From assembly GCF_004353185.1 (NCBI RefSeq), contig NZ_SMUS01000016.1, positions 1 through 64,000 on the forward strand: DNA of 64,000 bases, read 5' to 3'. Under the pieces are notes generated by a model. The model made no database searches. It worked only from the letters and a program-made list of their open reading frames with translations, and was not told the DNA's origin. The stretch comes from Clostridium cuniculi. GTDB taxonomy: Bacteria; Bacillota; Clostridia; Clostridiales; Clostridiaceae. Position 1 is the first letter of the stretch. Each line of letters starts with the position of its first letter. A program made the position numbers and the translations under genes. Positions 26,307 to 35,710 of the stretch are shown piece by piece.

Positions 26307-27704
26307 TTATTTTTCTAAGGGAATAATCATTATGAATTCACTCCCTTTATTAACTTGACTTTTGACTATTATCTCTCCACCATGAGCATTAATAATTGAT
26401 TGAGCAATACTTAATCCAATACCACTTCCACCAGTTTTTCTTGTTCTAGAGCTATCAACTCTATAAAACCTTTTAAAAATATGTTTAATATGCTCTTCAC
26501 TTATTCCTACTCCTGTATCTTTTATAGATATATATCCATTTTTATTATCACTATAACAGCTTATAGTTAAAGTTCCTCCTTTAGGTGTATATTTAATACT
26601 ATTAGATATTAAATTAATCATTGCTTGAATTATTTTATCCTTATCTATATTAAGAGTTAACTTTTTAAGATTTGTTTTTAATTCTATCCCCTTATCAAAT
26701 ACTTGCTTTTCAAAATTTATAATAACTCCATTTATTAACTGGCAAATATCAATTTCTTCTTTCTTTAACTTTAAACTATCATTGTCATATTCTAATAGCT
26801 TTTCTAGGGATTCTACTAATCTTGTTAATCTAATAATTTCATATTGGATTCCTATAAGTCTTTCCTCACTAGCTTCCCATACTCCGTCTATTAATGCTTC
26901 TATTTGTAATTGTATAGTAGTTAATGGTGTTCTAAGCTCATGTGATATATCTCTTGTTAAATTCTTTCTCATTTTTTCATCCATTTCTAAACTATCAGCC
27001 AATTCATTTATAGAAACAATCATCTCATTAATTTCTTTAACCTTATTGTTATTACTTAATCTCTTTTTATATTTTCCATTTATTATCTCTTTAGTTGAAT
27101 TAGCAATTTCTAATACAGGGCTACTTATATTAGAGGATATTAAAATTCCCATAACAACAGATAGTACTATAGCTAAAATTGTTACTATAATTAATGATAT
27201 GTTAAGTCCATTAAAAAACATAATATCCGAATTGTTATAATATATAGGTCCATAATATCCTATTTCAACGTATCCTATATCTACTCCATTTACATCTAAA
27301 TCATAATATTCTTCCACATACTCTCCTTGAGAACTTGGACTTATACTTTTAAAATTATCATTCATTTCATTTAACATAAACTGACACATATCATTATAAT
27401 TATTATTAGCATCCCATATTATATTTCCACTATTATCAACTACCTTTATTATTAATCCTTCCTCAAGAGCCTCTACCCCTATTCTCTCAATTTCTTTAAC
27501 ATTCCATTTATTATGTAAGTATGTATAGCTTATACTTTTTAATACCGTACTCTTCTCACTATCTATTCTATTTTTTATATAATTATTAAAATTATTTTTA
27601 ATTAAAATATTAGATATAAAACTAATTAAAAAAATTATTGATAGGGAAAATATAAATAATATTAAAATTATTATATTCTTAAGCTTAATCGTCTTTTTTA
27701 CCAT
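26307..27704 (-). CDS. Sensor histidine kinase, 465 aa
   Basis: Membrane segments near the N-terminus (LKNIIILILFIFSLSIIF) and at about 170-190 enclose an extracellular sensor. A HAMP region follows, then DISHELRTPLTTIQLQIE (phospho-His) and the ATPase boxes NLISNSIKYTP, IKDTGVGIS and GGSGIGLSIAQ. I start at ATG 27704, overlapping the regulator gene by 20 bp; a start 21 bp earlier is possible. With the copper genes upstream it may sense copper or envelope stress. That is inference. Confidence 0.9.
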   Translation of the reverse strand: MVKKTIKLKNIIILILFIFSLSIIFLISFISNILIKNNFNNYIKNRIDSEKSTVLKSISYTYLHNKWNVKEIERIGVEALEEGLIIKVVDNSGNIIWDANNNYNDMCQFMLNEMNDNFKSISPSSQGEYVEEYYDLDVNGVDIGYVEIGYYGPIYYNNSDIMFFNGLNISLIIVTILAIVLSVVMGILISSNISSPVLEIANSTKEIINGKYKKRLSNNNKVKEINEMIVSINELADSLEMDEKMRKNLTRDISHELRTPLTTIQLQIEALIDGVWEASEERLIGIQYEIIRLTRLVESLEKLLEYDNDSLKLKKEEIDICQLINGVIINFEKQVFDKGIELKTNLKKLTLNIDKDKIIQAMINLISNSIKYTPKGGTLTISCYSDNKNGYISIKDTGVGISEEHIKHIFKRFYRVDSSRTRKTGGSGIGLSIAQSIINAHGGEIIVKSQVNKGSEFIMIIPLEK

Positions 27705-28383
27705 CAAATTTATACCCCATTCCATATACGGTTAATATATATTTAGGTTCCTTGCTATTATCTTCTATTTTAGATCTCAAATTTTTTATATGAGAATCAA
27801 TTATCCTATCTATTGCGTCTATTTCTTCACCTATAGCCTTATCTAAAAGCTCATTTCTTGTAAAAAGTTTTTTACTATTTTCTGAAAAAATTAATAATAA
27901 CTTATATTCTGATGGAGTTAATTTAACTATATCCCCATTTTTCTTAACTTCACACTTATCCTTATCTATAATTAAATCTCTATTATTAAATGACATAATT
28001 TCATTTTTATTAACTTTATATCTTCTTAAAATTGCTGTAACTCTTGCTATAAGCTGTTTTACACTAAATGGCTTAATAACATAATCATCGGCACCTTGTT
28101 TAAATCCATTTAAAACGTCATCTTCATTAACCTTAGCAGTTAACATTATTATAGGTATATCTATTTGATTCTTAATTTTTTTACATATCTCTTCACCTGA
28201 TATATCTGGTAACATTAAATCTAAAATAATTAAATTAATTTTTTTATCATTAAATATTTTTAAAGCTTCAGTACCATTACTTGCTGTAAATACAGTATAT
28301 CCTTCCTTTTTTAGGTATACCTCAATTACATCAACTATAGTTTTTTCATCATCTACTACAAGAATATTTATATTATTTTTCAT
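27685..28383 (-). CDS. OmpR-family response regulator, 232 aa
   Basis: The receiver domain holds VVDDEK, the phospho-acceptor in LIILDLMLPDISG (Asp about 54) and the LTAK/Lys switch. The C-terminal winged helix reads KLTPSEYKLLLIFSEN and RIIDSHIKNLRSKIED. It overlaps its kinase gene by 20 bp. The upstream 93 bp contain a terminator for the Met-rich gene, so it likely has its own promoter. Confidence 0.92.
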   Translation of the reverse strand: MKNNINILVVDDEKTIVDVIEVYLKKEGYTVFTASNGTEALKIFNDKKINLIILDLMLPDISGEEICKKIKNQIDIPIIMLTAKVNEDDVLNGFKQGADDYVIKPFSVKQLIARVTAILRRYKVNKNEIMSFNNRDLIIDKDKCEVKKNGDIVKLTPSEYKLLLIFSENSKKLFTRNELLDKAIGEEIDAIDRIIDSHIKNLRSKIEDNSKEPKYILTVYGMGYKFDGKKDD

Positions 28384-28419
28384 ATATTTTCTCCATTCAA
28401 TTATTTAGTATCAATTATT

Positions 28420-28447
28420 AAAACCCACTATACACTAGTGGGTTTTA
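28420..28447 (-). terminator. Terminator after the Met-rich protein gene
   Basis: AAAACCCACT and AGTGGGTTTT form a 10-bp perfect stem, 30 bp after the stop at 28477. Confidence 0.8.
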
Positions 28448-28476
28448 ATGATTTTTACCTATATTAACTCTTAATA

Positions 28477-28815
28477 TTAAAAGTTTTGAACTGCCTCATT
28501 ACTATCTTCATTTAAACTTGTACCATAATTATTTCTCATCATATTATTTTGCATCATGTTATTTTGCATCATATTATTTCTATAATTTGAATTACTTTTA
28601 TTATTTCCATGACAGTAATTATACATCTCATTATAAAAATCCTCTTCTGTTCCAAAATAGTTCTGATTATCATCACTTACTTTTGCGTATCCTAATTTAT
28701 TAGTATCAATATTTAATTTATCTGTTTTTTCCTGTGCATTAGCCATTATAGCTCCTGAGCCTAATATAAATGCACTTCCCAAAACTAAGCTAATTATTTT
28801 CTTATAATTTTTCAT
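28477..28815 (-). CDS. Secreted Met/Asn-repeat protein, 112 aa
   Basis: A signal peptide is clear (KKIISLVLGSAFILGSGAIMANAQ, cleavage after ANA). The mature protein is short and polar. It holds an almost perfect tandem repeat, MMQNN-MMQNN-MMRNN, encoded by a 15-bp DNA repeat (about 28535-28580), and an HGNN segment before it. Methionine clusters are typical of extracytoplasmic Cu(I)-binding proteins. It lies between copZ and a two-component system, so a copper-buffering role is plausible but unproven. Confidence 0.75.
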   Translation of the reverse strand: MKNYKKIISLVLGSAFILGSGAIMANAQEKTDKLNIDTNKLGYAKVSDDNQNYFGTEEDFYNEMYNYCHGNNKSNSNYRNNMMQNNMMQNNMMRNNYGTSLNEDSNEAVQNF

Positions 28816-28924
28816 AATTTCCTCACCTCATAATATATATTTTCAAAAACATTGTAAATTCAAATTATGTATAAATTATGAAGATAGCTTATAACAAAAA
28901 TTTATTTAAATAATTTTGAAATTA

Positions 28925-28958
28925 AAAAACTGATATTGGATTCAATATCAGTTTTTTT
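28925..28958 (-). terminator. Terminator after copZ
   Basis: AAAAACTGATATTG and CAATATCAGTTTTT form a 14-bp perfect stem with a T run on the minus strand, just after the copZ stop. Confidence 0.85.
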
Positions 28959-28960
28959 AA

Positions 28961-29170
28961 CTATATATTTTCTATCTTAATTACCTCATATCCCATGTCT
29001 TCAATTTTTTCTTTTATTGAATCATCAGCTTCATTTGTTTCTACTACTGCATACTTTCCTTCTAAATTAACTTCAATGCCTTTTGCATCATTTAATTCTT
29101 CTAAAGCTTCAGTTACATGAGCAACACAATTTTTGCAACTCATTCCTTCAATTAATATTTTCTTTTTCAT
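28961..29170 (-). CDS. copZ: Copper chaperone CopZ, 69 aa
   Basis: A single HMA domain carries the Cu(I) site GMSCKNCVAHV (Cys at about 12 and 15). Its length is typical. It would carry Cu(I) to CopA, whose gene ends 67 bp upstream on the same strand. Confidence 0.93.
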   Translation of the reverse strand: MKKKILIEGMSCKNCVAHVTEALEELNDAKGIEVNLEGKYAVVETNEADDSIKEKIEDMGYEVIKIENI

Positions 29171-29237
29171 AAAATCTCCTCACTTTCAACTTCTTTAATA
29201 TAATCTATATTTTAATATTATTAATAACTATTTATAC

Positions 29238-31676
29238 TTATTTATTAGGATTAAATCCTCTTAATCTTAATGCATTTGTTAAAACTGAAACTGAACTTAA
29301 GCTCATTGCTGCTGCTCCTATCATTGGATTTAACAATGGTCCTCCAAATATATGAAGTACTCCCATAGCCACCGGAATACCTAAGACGTTATATCCAAAT
29401 GCCCAGAATAAATTTTGTTTTATATTTCTAATAGTTGCTTTACTTAACTTAATAGCTGTAGCAACATCTTTTAAATCACCTTTCATAAGTACTATATTAG
29501 CTGATTCAATAGCTACATCAGTACCTGTACCAATTGCAATACCAATATCTGCTTGTGCTAGTGCTGGGGCATCATTTATTCCGTCTCCAACCATGGCAAC
29601 TTTACTACCCTTTTCTTGAAGCTTTTTAACTTCATTTGCTTTATCCTCTGGTAGCACTTCTGCAAGAACAATATCAATTCCAACTTGTTTTGCAATAGCA
29701 TCAGCAGTTTTCTTATTATCCCCAGTAATCATAGCAACCTTTATTCCCATCTTATGAAGATTTTCAATGGCTTCCTTACTACTTGGTTTAACTGTATCTG
29801 CAACTGCAATAATACCTTCTAATTTATTATTTATTGCAATATACATAGGTGTTTTACCTTCATTTGCTAATTTATCTGATTTAACACCTAAATCTCCAAT
29901 TTCAATAGAGTTTTCAGTCATTAATTTTTTATTTCCAAGTAAGATAACCTTACCTTCTATTTCAACTTGAATTCCATGACCTGGAATGGCTTTAAAGTTA
30001 GATATCTCTTTAAACTTAATATTTCTTTCCTCTGCACCTTTTACTATAGCTTCACCTAGAGGATGCTCTGAACCTTTTTCACTGCTTGCCGCTATAGATA
30101 ATAATTCATCTTCTGATATTGTAGTAGTAATAATATCCGTTACTACTGGTTTACCTTCAGTAATAGTACCTGTCTTATCAAATACAATTGTATCAATTTG
30201 GTGAGTAACTTCTAGAGCTTCTCCACCCTTAATTAATACTCCATATTCTGCACCTTTTCCTGTTCCAACCATAATTGCTGTAGGTGTTGCTAGTCCTAAT
30301 GCACATGGACAAGCTATAACTAAAACCGAAATAAATATTGTTAATGCAAATACTCCACTTTCACCAGCAATTAACCATCCGATACTAGCAAGTATTGCAA
30401 GACCAATTACTATTGGTACAAAATATGATGCAATAATATCTGCCATTTTTGCAATAGGAGCTTTTGATCCTTGAGCATCTTCAACTAACTTAATAATTTG
30501 AGATAATGCAGTATCTTTACCAACTTTAGTAGCTTTGTATTTAATAAATCCAGTTTTATTAATACTAGCTCCTATTACCTTACTTCCAACTGTCTTTTCA
30601 ACTGGGATACTTTCACCTGTAAGCATAGCTTCATCAACTGCAGTAGCCCCTTCTATAACTTCACCATCAACAGGTAACTTTTCTCCAGGTTTAACTATAA
30701 CTATATCTCCAACAATAACTTCATCTATAGGAATAACTAACTCTTTTCCATCTCTTACAATAGTAGCTGTCTTTGGGGCTAATCCCATAAGTTTTTTAAT
30801 TGCTTGAGATGTTTTTCCTTTAGAAATTGCTTCTAGATATTTACCTAAAGTTATTAAAGCAAGTATTGTAACAGCAGCTTCATAATATAGACTCATAGCA
30901 TAAGAACCATCGCCTGTATAAATTTTATATGTTCCATATAAACTATAAATAAAGGCTGCACTTGTACCTATTGCAATTAAAGAATCCATATTAGGACTTA
31001 ATTTAAATAAATTTTTATACCCAATATAGTAAAACTTATATCCAATTATCATAACTGGTATTGTTAAAACCAATTGAATTATAGCAAAGTTAAGTGGGTT
31101 CATCATTGGATCAATAATCTTAGGTAATGGCATACCAACCATATGCCCCATTGTTATTGTTAAAAGAGGTACTGCAAATATTAATGATAATATTAATCTC
31201 CACAATAGCTTTCCTTTTTCATCTAATTTCTTTTTCTTTTCTTCTACTTTTTGCTCATCTTCTCTTATTAATTTATATCCTACCTTTTCAACCTTTGCTT
31301 TTATATCTCCAAAGCTTACAAAATCTGCATCATAACTTACTGAAAGTTTTTCTGTTGCAAAATTAACTACTGCATTTTCAACACCCGGCATTTTATTTGT
31401 AACTTTTTCAACTCTACTTGCACATGCTGAACATGTCATGCCTTCTATTTTGTAAGTATGTGATTGAATATTTTTTTCTACTTTATATCCTATTTTTTCA
31501 ACCTTTTGTTCAATCTCTGCTTTAGTAATTATTTTATCATCATAATTAACTGTTAATGTTTCTGTTGCAAAATTAACATTTGCCTCTTTAACACCATCCA
31601 TTTTGCTAACTACTTTTTCAATTCTATTAGCACAGGCAGAGCATGTCATTCCTCCTATTTTAAATTTATTATTCAC
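29238..31676 (-). CDS. copA: Cu+-exporting P1B-type ATPase, 812 aa
   Basis: Two N-terminal HMA domains each have GMTCSACA (about 8-15 and 80-87). The transport core follows: TGES, CPC in [22 protein letters not shown], the HP motif in [11 protein letters not shown], and [17 protein letters not shown]-terminal segments hold the YN and MxxSS ([10 protein letters not shown]) copper-site residues. It exports Cu(I). A CsoR-like operator lies in its promoter region at 31731-31750. Confidence 0.96.
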   Translation of the reverse strand: MNNKFKIGGMTCSACANRIEKVVSKMDGVKEANVNFATETLTVNYDDKIITKAEIEQKVEKIGYKVEKNIQSHTYKIEGMTCSACASRVEKVTNKMPGVENAVVNFATEKLSVSYDADFVSFGDIKAKVEKVGYKLIREDEQKVEEKKKKLDEKGKLLWRLILSLIFAVPLLTITMGHMVGMPLPKIIDPMMNPLNFAIIQLVLTIPVMIIGYKFYYIGYKNLFKLSPNMDSLIAIGTSAAFIYSLYGTYKIYTGDGSYAMSLYYEAAVTILALITLGKYLEAISKGKTSQAIKKLMGLAPKTATIVRDGKELVIPIDEVIVGDIVIVKPGEKLPVDGEVIEGATAVDEAMLTGESIPVEKTVGSKVIGASINKTGFIKYKATKVGKDTALSQIIKLVEDAQGSKAPIAKMADIIASYFVPIVIGLAILASIGWLIAGESGVFALTIFISVLVIACPCALGLATPTAIMVGTGKGAEYGVLIKGGEALEVTHQIDTIVFDKTGTITEGKPVVTDIITTTISEDELLSIAASSEKGSEHPLGEAIVKGAEERNIKFKEISNFKAIPGHGIQVEIEGKVILLGNKKLMTENSIEIGDLGVKSDKLANEGKTPMYIAINNKLEGIIAVADTVKPSSKEAIENLHKMGIKVAMITGDNKKTADAIAKQVGIDIVLAEVLPEDKANEVKKLQEKGSKVAMVGDGINDAPALAQADIGIAIGTGTDVAIESANIVLMKGDLKDVATAIKLSKATIRNIKQNLFWAFGYNVLGIPVAMGVLHIFGGPLLNPMIGAAAMSLSSVSVLTNALRLRGFNPNK

Positions 31677-31730
31677 TTATATCACTCCCTTTAACAAAAG
31701 TATTTATTTAAATTACTATCTCTTTTTATC

Positions 31731-31750
31731 ACACCCCCCAGGGTGGGGGT
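31731..31750. promoter_or_regulatory. CsoR-like copper operator
   Basis: ACCCCCCAGGGTGGGGGT, with flanking TATAC on one side, is a GC-rich dyad standing out in AT-rich DNA, 55 bp upstream of copA. It resembles CsoR/RicR-type operators (TACCC...GGGTA). No csoR gene is in the window. Confidence 0.7.
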
Positions 31751-31838
31751 ATACACTTATTATATTCTTTTTTTTATTATTTGCAATAGTTTTTTTATTA
31801 TTTAATGAAATTGTTTATCATTTAGAATATAAAAAATA

Positions 31839-31884
31839 AAAGTAACAAATTGAATTTAATATTAAAACTCAATTTATCACTTTT
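31839..31884 (-). terminator. Terminator copy beside the manC remnant
   Basis: AAAAGTAACAAATTGA...TCAATTTATCACTTTT is a long stem nearly identical to the terminator at 37601-37646 that follows the intact gene. Confidence 0.75.
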
Positions 31885-31893
31885 AACTCTTCA

Positions 31894-32040
31894 TTAAATA
31901 AATGTTCCAAACTCTGGACTACCATTAATGTCATTAAGCAAATGCTTAATTTCCTGATCCTTATCTTTATCCATTACTAGGATAACATCACCTGCATCAA
32001 CAACGACTAAATTATTAACTTCAAAACCTTTAATCTTTTT
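31894..32040 (-). pseudogene. Remnant: 3' end of a mannose-1-phosphate guanylyltransferase gene
   Basis: The minus frame encodes GFEVNNLVVVDAGDV, then the same residues as the intact enzyme through LLNDIN, ending GSPEFGTFI and stop. The intact protein ends DNPDFGAFI. Only about 48 codons are present, with no start. DNA similarity continues through the terminator at 31839-31884. The differences (about five residues) show it is not a recent exact copy. It is a duplicated or recombined end of the gene at 37656-38726. Confidence 0.85.
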
Positions 32041-32045
32041 TACAT

Positions 32046-32075
32046 AACATTATTATATTTATCTATAATAATGTT
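32046..32075 (-). terminator. Terminator after the second two-component system
   Basis: AACATTATTATA and TATAATAATGTT form a 12-bp perfect stem 11 bp after the kinase stop at 32086. Between copA and this point (31677-32085) the only contents are the CsoR-like site, the terminator copy and the manC remnant. Confidence 0.6.
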
Positions 32076-32085
32076 AAGCCTGAAT

Positions 32086-33486
32086 TTATAATGTTATTTC
32101 TATTTTAGTGCCTTTACCTAAGGTACTACTAATCTTAATCTCTCCATTATGAGCATTTATAATTTCTTTTACTATGGACATTCCTAATCCTGACCCTTTA
32201 TGAGCTTCCCCAGTATTTGTTCCTCTATAATATCTTTCAAATATATTATTTAAATCTTCTTCACTTATTCCTATACCATCATCCTCAATTATAATATATA
32301 GCTTTTCGTCTGTAAAAATAGTAACTATTATTTTTACATCTTCATTATTATGAATTAATGCATTATACATAAGATTATTTATAACTCTTTGAATTAATAT
32401 CTTATCTATATTTTTAACTATTCTGATATTTTCACAATTAAACTCAATATTTGATTTATTATAATTAGAATCATTTAATATATCTATAATACAATTTTTT
32501 ACTAAAGTTACTATGTTAACTTCTTCTTTATTTAAAATTAATTTATTACTTTTCAACTTCATATTTAAATTTAAATCATCTACTAACTCCTTAATATAAT
32601 CAGCCTTATTATTTATTATTTCAGCATAATCCTTTATCTCTTTATTTGAAAAATTATAATCTTCACTTAAAAATTCTGCATATCCTTTTATTGATGAAAG
32701 AGGAGTTTTTATATCATGAGAAATATTTGCAATCCATTCATCTCTCATCTTATCTAATTTTTTGCGTTCAATTTCATTTTGTTTTAATTTATATGCTAAA
32801 TTGTTTAACCTCTTAAAAACATTAGAATAAATACCTTTTTCCTCCATATACACTTCATATTTTCCTAAATATAAATCATCTATATAATCTATACTGGTTT
32901 TAACTGGTCTAAGCAAACCTTTACTAAATATATATCCAACTATGACTGCAATAAAAAAATCTACAATCACTATACTTATCAACGAATATTTTATAGATTC
33001 AATCATAGTTGATGTCTCTGCTATCAATACAAACTTTTGCAAATTTTTTTTTGGAAAACCTATTAAATAAGTGTAAGTTATATTATTGAATATTTTATCT
33101 CCAGCTAATATTTGTGAAGTATCTCCTAATCCACCAGCATATTTATATCCGTTTATAATTTCAATTGGTGTATACTTATTTTTAATAATTTCTGGTTTGT
33201 TATAACTATATACCTCTTTGTTATCCTCATTCAATATTTGAATCCATGCCTCTTTATCATCTATTAATTGTTTACCAGCATCAGTAACATATATGTTGTC
33301 ATTCTCACTCTCTAAATATATTTCATACTCTCTTACAAAATCACTTATATCAACTTTTCTATCATTTTTATTTTGAAGGTTAATATTTTGTGATAAAAAC
33401 ACTATAGTCAGAATATTTATTATTACTACAATGATAGCAACTGTAGCTATACTTAAAACATATATAAAAGTTAACCTTATCTTCAT
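32086..33486 (-). CDS. Sensor histidine kinase, 466 aa
   Basis: A first membrane helix (VLSIATVAIIVVIINILTIV) and a second at about 165-185 flank an extracellular domain. The dimerisation motif is NISHDIKTPLSSIKGYAE, and the ATPase boxes are NLMYNALIHN, IEDDGIGIS and GSGLGMSIVKEI. The ATG is at 33486, one codon after a GTG that overlaps the regulator stop. Such kinases next to ABC transporters often sense peptide antibiotics. Its operon is with the regulator and near an ABC transporter. Confidence 0.9.
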   Translation of the reverse strand: MKIRLTFIYVLSIATVAIIVVIINILTIVFLSQNINLQNKNDRKVDISDFVREYEIYLESENDNIYVTDAGKQLIDDKEAWIQILNEDNKEVYSYNKPEIIKNKYTPIEIINGYKYAGGLGDTSQILAGDKIFNNITYTYLIGFPKKNLQKFVLIAETSTMIESIKYSLISIVIVDFFIAVIVGYIFSKGLLRPVKTSIDYIDDLYLGKYEVYMEEKGIYSNVFKRLNNLAYKLKQNEIERKKLDKMRDEWIANISHDIKTPLSSIKGYAEFLSEDYNFSNKEIKDYAEIINNKADYIKELVDDLNLNMKLKSNKLILNKEEVNIVTLVKNCIIDILNDSNYNKSNIEFNCENIRIVKNIDKILIQRVINNLMYNALIHNNEDVKIIVTIFTDEKLYIIIEDDGIGISEEDLNNIFERYYRGTNTGEAHKGSGLGMSIVKEIINAHNGEIKISSTLGKGTKIEITL

Positions 33487-33488
33487 CA

Positions 33489-34205
33489 CTATTCATCCTT
33501 TATTTGCAACTTATAACCTAAGCCCTTTACAGTTATGATATACTTAGGATCTGATGGATTATCTTCTATTTTTTCTCTTAATTTTCTTATATGTACCATA
33601 ATTGTATTATCAAAGCCTATAAATTCATCTCCCCATACTTCCTCACAAAACCTCTCTTTACTTATAATATGGTTTCTATGTTTAATCATATATACAAACA
33701 TTTTATATTCCTTAGCTTTTAAATCAATCAATATTCCATTTTTTCTTACTTCCATTTTTTCTTCATCAACTTCAAATGGATGAAGTATTATTTTATTATT
33801 GACTTCAGCAGTATTGTGCTTTATCATCATACTCTTTGTAAGTTGTATTTTAACTCTAAGTGCAACTTCTTTAGGACTAAAAGGTTTTGTAATATAATCA
33901 TCTGCACCTATAACTAGCCCCATTATTCTATCTAATTCTTCACTTTTTGCTGATAAAAATAATATAGGAACATTTGATGTCTTTCTTATCATCTTACATA
34001 TATCATATCCTTCAATATCTGGAAGCATTATATCTAATATAGCTAAATCTATCCCAACATTCTTAAAAATCTTTATGCAATCTTCTCCATTAGTAGCCGT
34101 ATATATTTCCTCAAATCCCTCTTTAATTAGAACCATTTTTAATAAATTTAATATTTCAATCTCATCATCTACTATTAATATTTTGCTTTTCTTTATGTTT
34201 TTCAT
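33489..34205 (-). CDS. OmpR-family response regulator, 238 aa
   Basis: The receiver domain has IVDDEIEIL and LAILDIMLPDIEG (phospho-Asp about 56). The winged helix has AKEYKMFVYMIKHRN and DNTIMVHIRKLREKIED. It is directly coupled to the kinase gene. Upstream, at 34206-34555, are a 33-aa microprotein gene and its terminator, so this pair probably has a separate promoter. Confidence 0.92.
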   Translation of the reverse strand: MKNIKKSKILIVDDEIEILNLLKMVLIKEGFEEIYTATNGEDCIKIFKNVGIDLAILDIMLPDIEGYDICKMIRKTSNVPILFLSAKSEELDRIMGLVIGADDYITKPFSPKEVALRVKIQLTKSMMIKHNTAEVNNKIILHPFEVDEEKMEVRKNGILIDLKAKEYKMFVYMIKHRNHIISKERFCEEVWGDEFIGFDNTIMVHIRKLREKIEDNPSDPKYIITVKGLGYKLQIKDE

Positions 34206-34245
34206 AGCATGCTCCGTAATTATAATTTATATTTTATATGTTAAA

Positions 34246-34281
34246 AAAGCTATTTCAAAAATAGATCATTTGAAATAGCTT
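34246..34281 (-). terminator. Terminator after the 33-aa gene
   Basis: AAAGCTATTTCA and TGAAATAGCTTT form a 12-bp perfect stem followed on the minus strand by a T run, 7 bp after the microprotein stop. Confidence 0.8.
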
Positions 34282-34287
34282 TCTAAA

Positions 34288-34389
34288 TTAAATTCCCATT
34301 CCGTTTCCAATAAAAATTGAAAATAATAATAATAATAATAATAATACATAAATATGAACTAGATAATAAAAATAAAAGAAATATTTCAT
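34288..34389 (-). CDS. Small hydrophobic membrane protein, 33 aa, with a (TTA)7 tract
   Basis: ATG 34389 has a strong AAAGGAG Shine-Dalgarno 5 bp upstream. The product is MKYFFYFYYLVHIYV, seven Leu from seven consecutive TTA codons, FSIFIGNGMGI: one membrane helix. A terminator follows at once, so the gene has all expression signals. It lies between a YxeA gene and a two-component system. The triplet tract could change in length without frameshift. It is too short for normal gene callers. Beyond it, 34390-34555 shows no gene. Confidence 0.6.
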   Translation of the reverse strand: MKYFFYFYYLVHIYVLLLLLLLFSIFIGNGMGI

Positions 34390-34555
34390 ACTTCTCCTTT
34401 ATTATTATACAGAAGAATTATTATTAAATCAAAAATCATAAACCATTGAATGTTTACACTGAAAAGTGCCACCATAACAACTCCCTTAGATATATTATTC
34501 ACAACAAAAATAACTATACAATAAGCTATATGATTAGAAAATCCCTTTCAAACAT

Positions 34556-34951
34556 CTATTTTCTTGTTCCTTGTTGTTCTATCTTTCCTAGAGCCTTTTC
34601 TGGAACATTTTGTTTTTCAACAATGCTCTCTCCTAAAGTTATTGTTTTGCTAGAATCAACTTTAATATATGTCCCTGGTGTATAGTAATTTTCTGGAGTT
34701 CCTCTTACAACAAAATTTAATTCTTTAGAGTTTCCTTGCTCATCATATCCAATTAAATCATATTTTTTCCCTTTTTCTTGTTTAACTCCATTAGCATCTA
34801 CTAACCAAGATTCCTCATTTACTTCATCTATCGGTACTTGTGTATAATAGCTTTCTGTAGCTACATATCTATCGTTATAGTATCCTTTCGCCCAAAAAGC
34901 CCCTAATACAATTGCAATTACTACTGCTATAATTGATATTATTTTTTTCAT
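34556..34951 (-). CDS. YxeA-family protein, 131 aa
   Basis: An N-terminal hydrophobic signal or anchor (KKIISIIAVVIAIVLGAFWAKG) is followed by a YxeA/DUF1093-type domain (KKYDLIGYDEQGNSKELNF, YTPGTYIKVDSSKTI). Function is unknown; family members are often found beside peptide-antibiotic resistance transporters. It lies 9 bp after the ABC permease gene, so it is in that operon. Confidence 0.75.
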   Translation of the reverse strand: MKKIISIIAVVIAIVLGAFWAKGYYNDRYVATESYYTQVPIDEVNEESWLVDANGVKQEKGKKYDLIGYDEQGNSKELNFVVRGTPENYYTPGTYIKVDSSKTITLGESIVEKQNVPEKALGKIEQQGTRK

Positions 34952-34960
34952 ATTAACCTC

Positions 34961-35710
34961 CTAAAATTCAAGTTCTTTCTTTTTAAATAAAATTATTGAT
35001 ATCATAACTGGTATAATTATATAAATAGCAATTCCCATAAAATTAATTAAATTAAAACTACCATTTTGTATAAAAATATTTTTTACTGAATATAGAATTA
35101 ATGTATATAGATATTTACTTAAATCACCAAATGTATTAATAATGAAACTCTGTCCCAATATTAATGTTAATATTATAAATATTATATTTGATGTTAGTAA
35201 AAGATATCCCACAATACCAATTACTGCATTTTGCGCTGTATATACTAAAATTGATGATATACTTAAATAACCAACTATCTTTAATGTGCTTATTACAATA
35301 TCTAAAATAGCTTCTATTATTTCAGCACCTGTAAATTGAATTTTTAATACTATTGGTATACTTAAAATTAAAATTCCAAATATAAATCCTATTACTATAG
35401 ATAATAGAATAGATTCGATTACTTTGGATAATACTACTTTATATCTTGGAATACCATATCCTATTGCTATTTGCATAGATTTGCTTTTAAAATCATCATA
35501 ATATACTGATAAAAATATAGGAATTCCTATTACTATTGGATAAAATTCCAAAAATGCTTCAGTTTTAGATATATATTCTATACCATTAAAATTAGGAGTA
35601 TATATAATAAACATCATGATAAGAAATAATAATAAATATCCTAATGTAACATATAGAAATGATTTTTTATTTATTATTCTATTTAAATCTGCTTTAATGT
35701 AATTTAACAT
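34961..35710 (-). CDS. ABC-2-type transporter permease, 249 aa
   Basis: Six membrane segments are visible, starting SFLYVTLGYLLLFLIMMFII. No enzyme motif is present. It overlaps the ATPase gene by 7 bp. The pair resembles BcrAB/lantibiotic-immunity type exporters; with a two-component system and YxeA protein nearby, peptide-antibiotic resistance is the likeliest role. Confidence 0.85.
   Translation of the reverse strand: MLNYIKADLNRIINKKSFLYVTLGYLLLFLIMMFIIYTPNFNGIEYISKTEAFLEFYPIVIGIPIFLSVYYDDFKSKSMQIAIGYGIPRYKVVLSKVIESILLSIVIGFIFGILILSIPIVLKIQFTGAEIIEAILDIVISTLKIVGYLSISSILVYTAQNAVIGIVGYLLLTSNIIFIILTLILGQSFIINTFGDLSKYLYTLILYSVKNIFIQNGSFNLINFMGIAIYIIIPVMISIILFKKKELEF

Noticed and set aside
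31603..31839. 78-codon open frame on the + strand across the copA start
   Set aside because: It overlaps the copA 5' end and the CsoR-like site and has no ribosome site or family.
34324..34347. Triplet repeat as a CRISPR-like array
   Set aside because: It is a simple TAA/TTA microsatellite inside a small frame, with no spacers. No CRISPR array was seen anywhere in the window.
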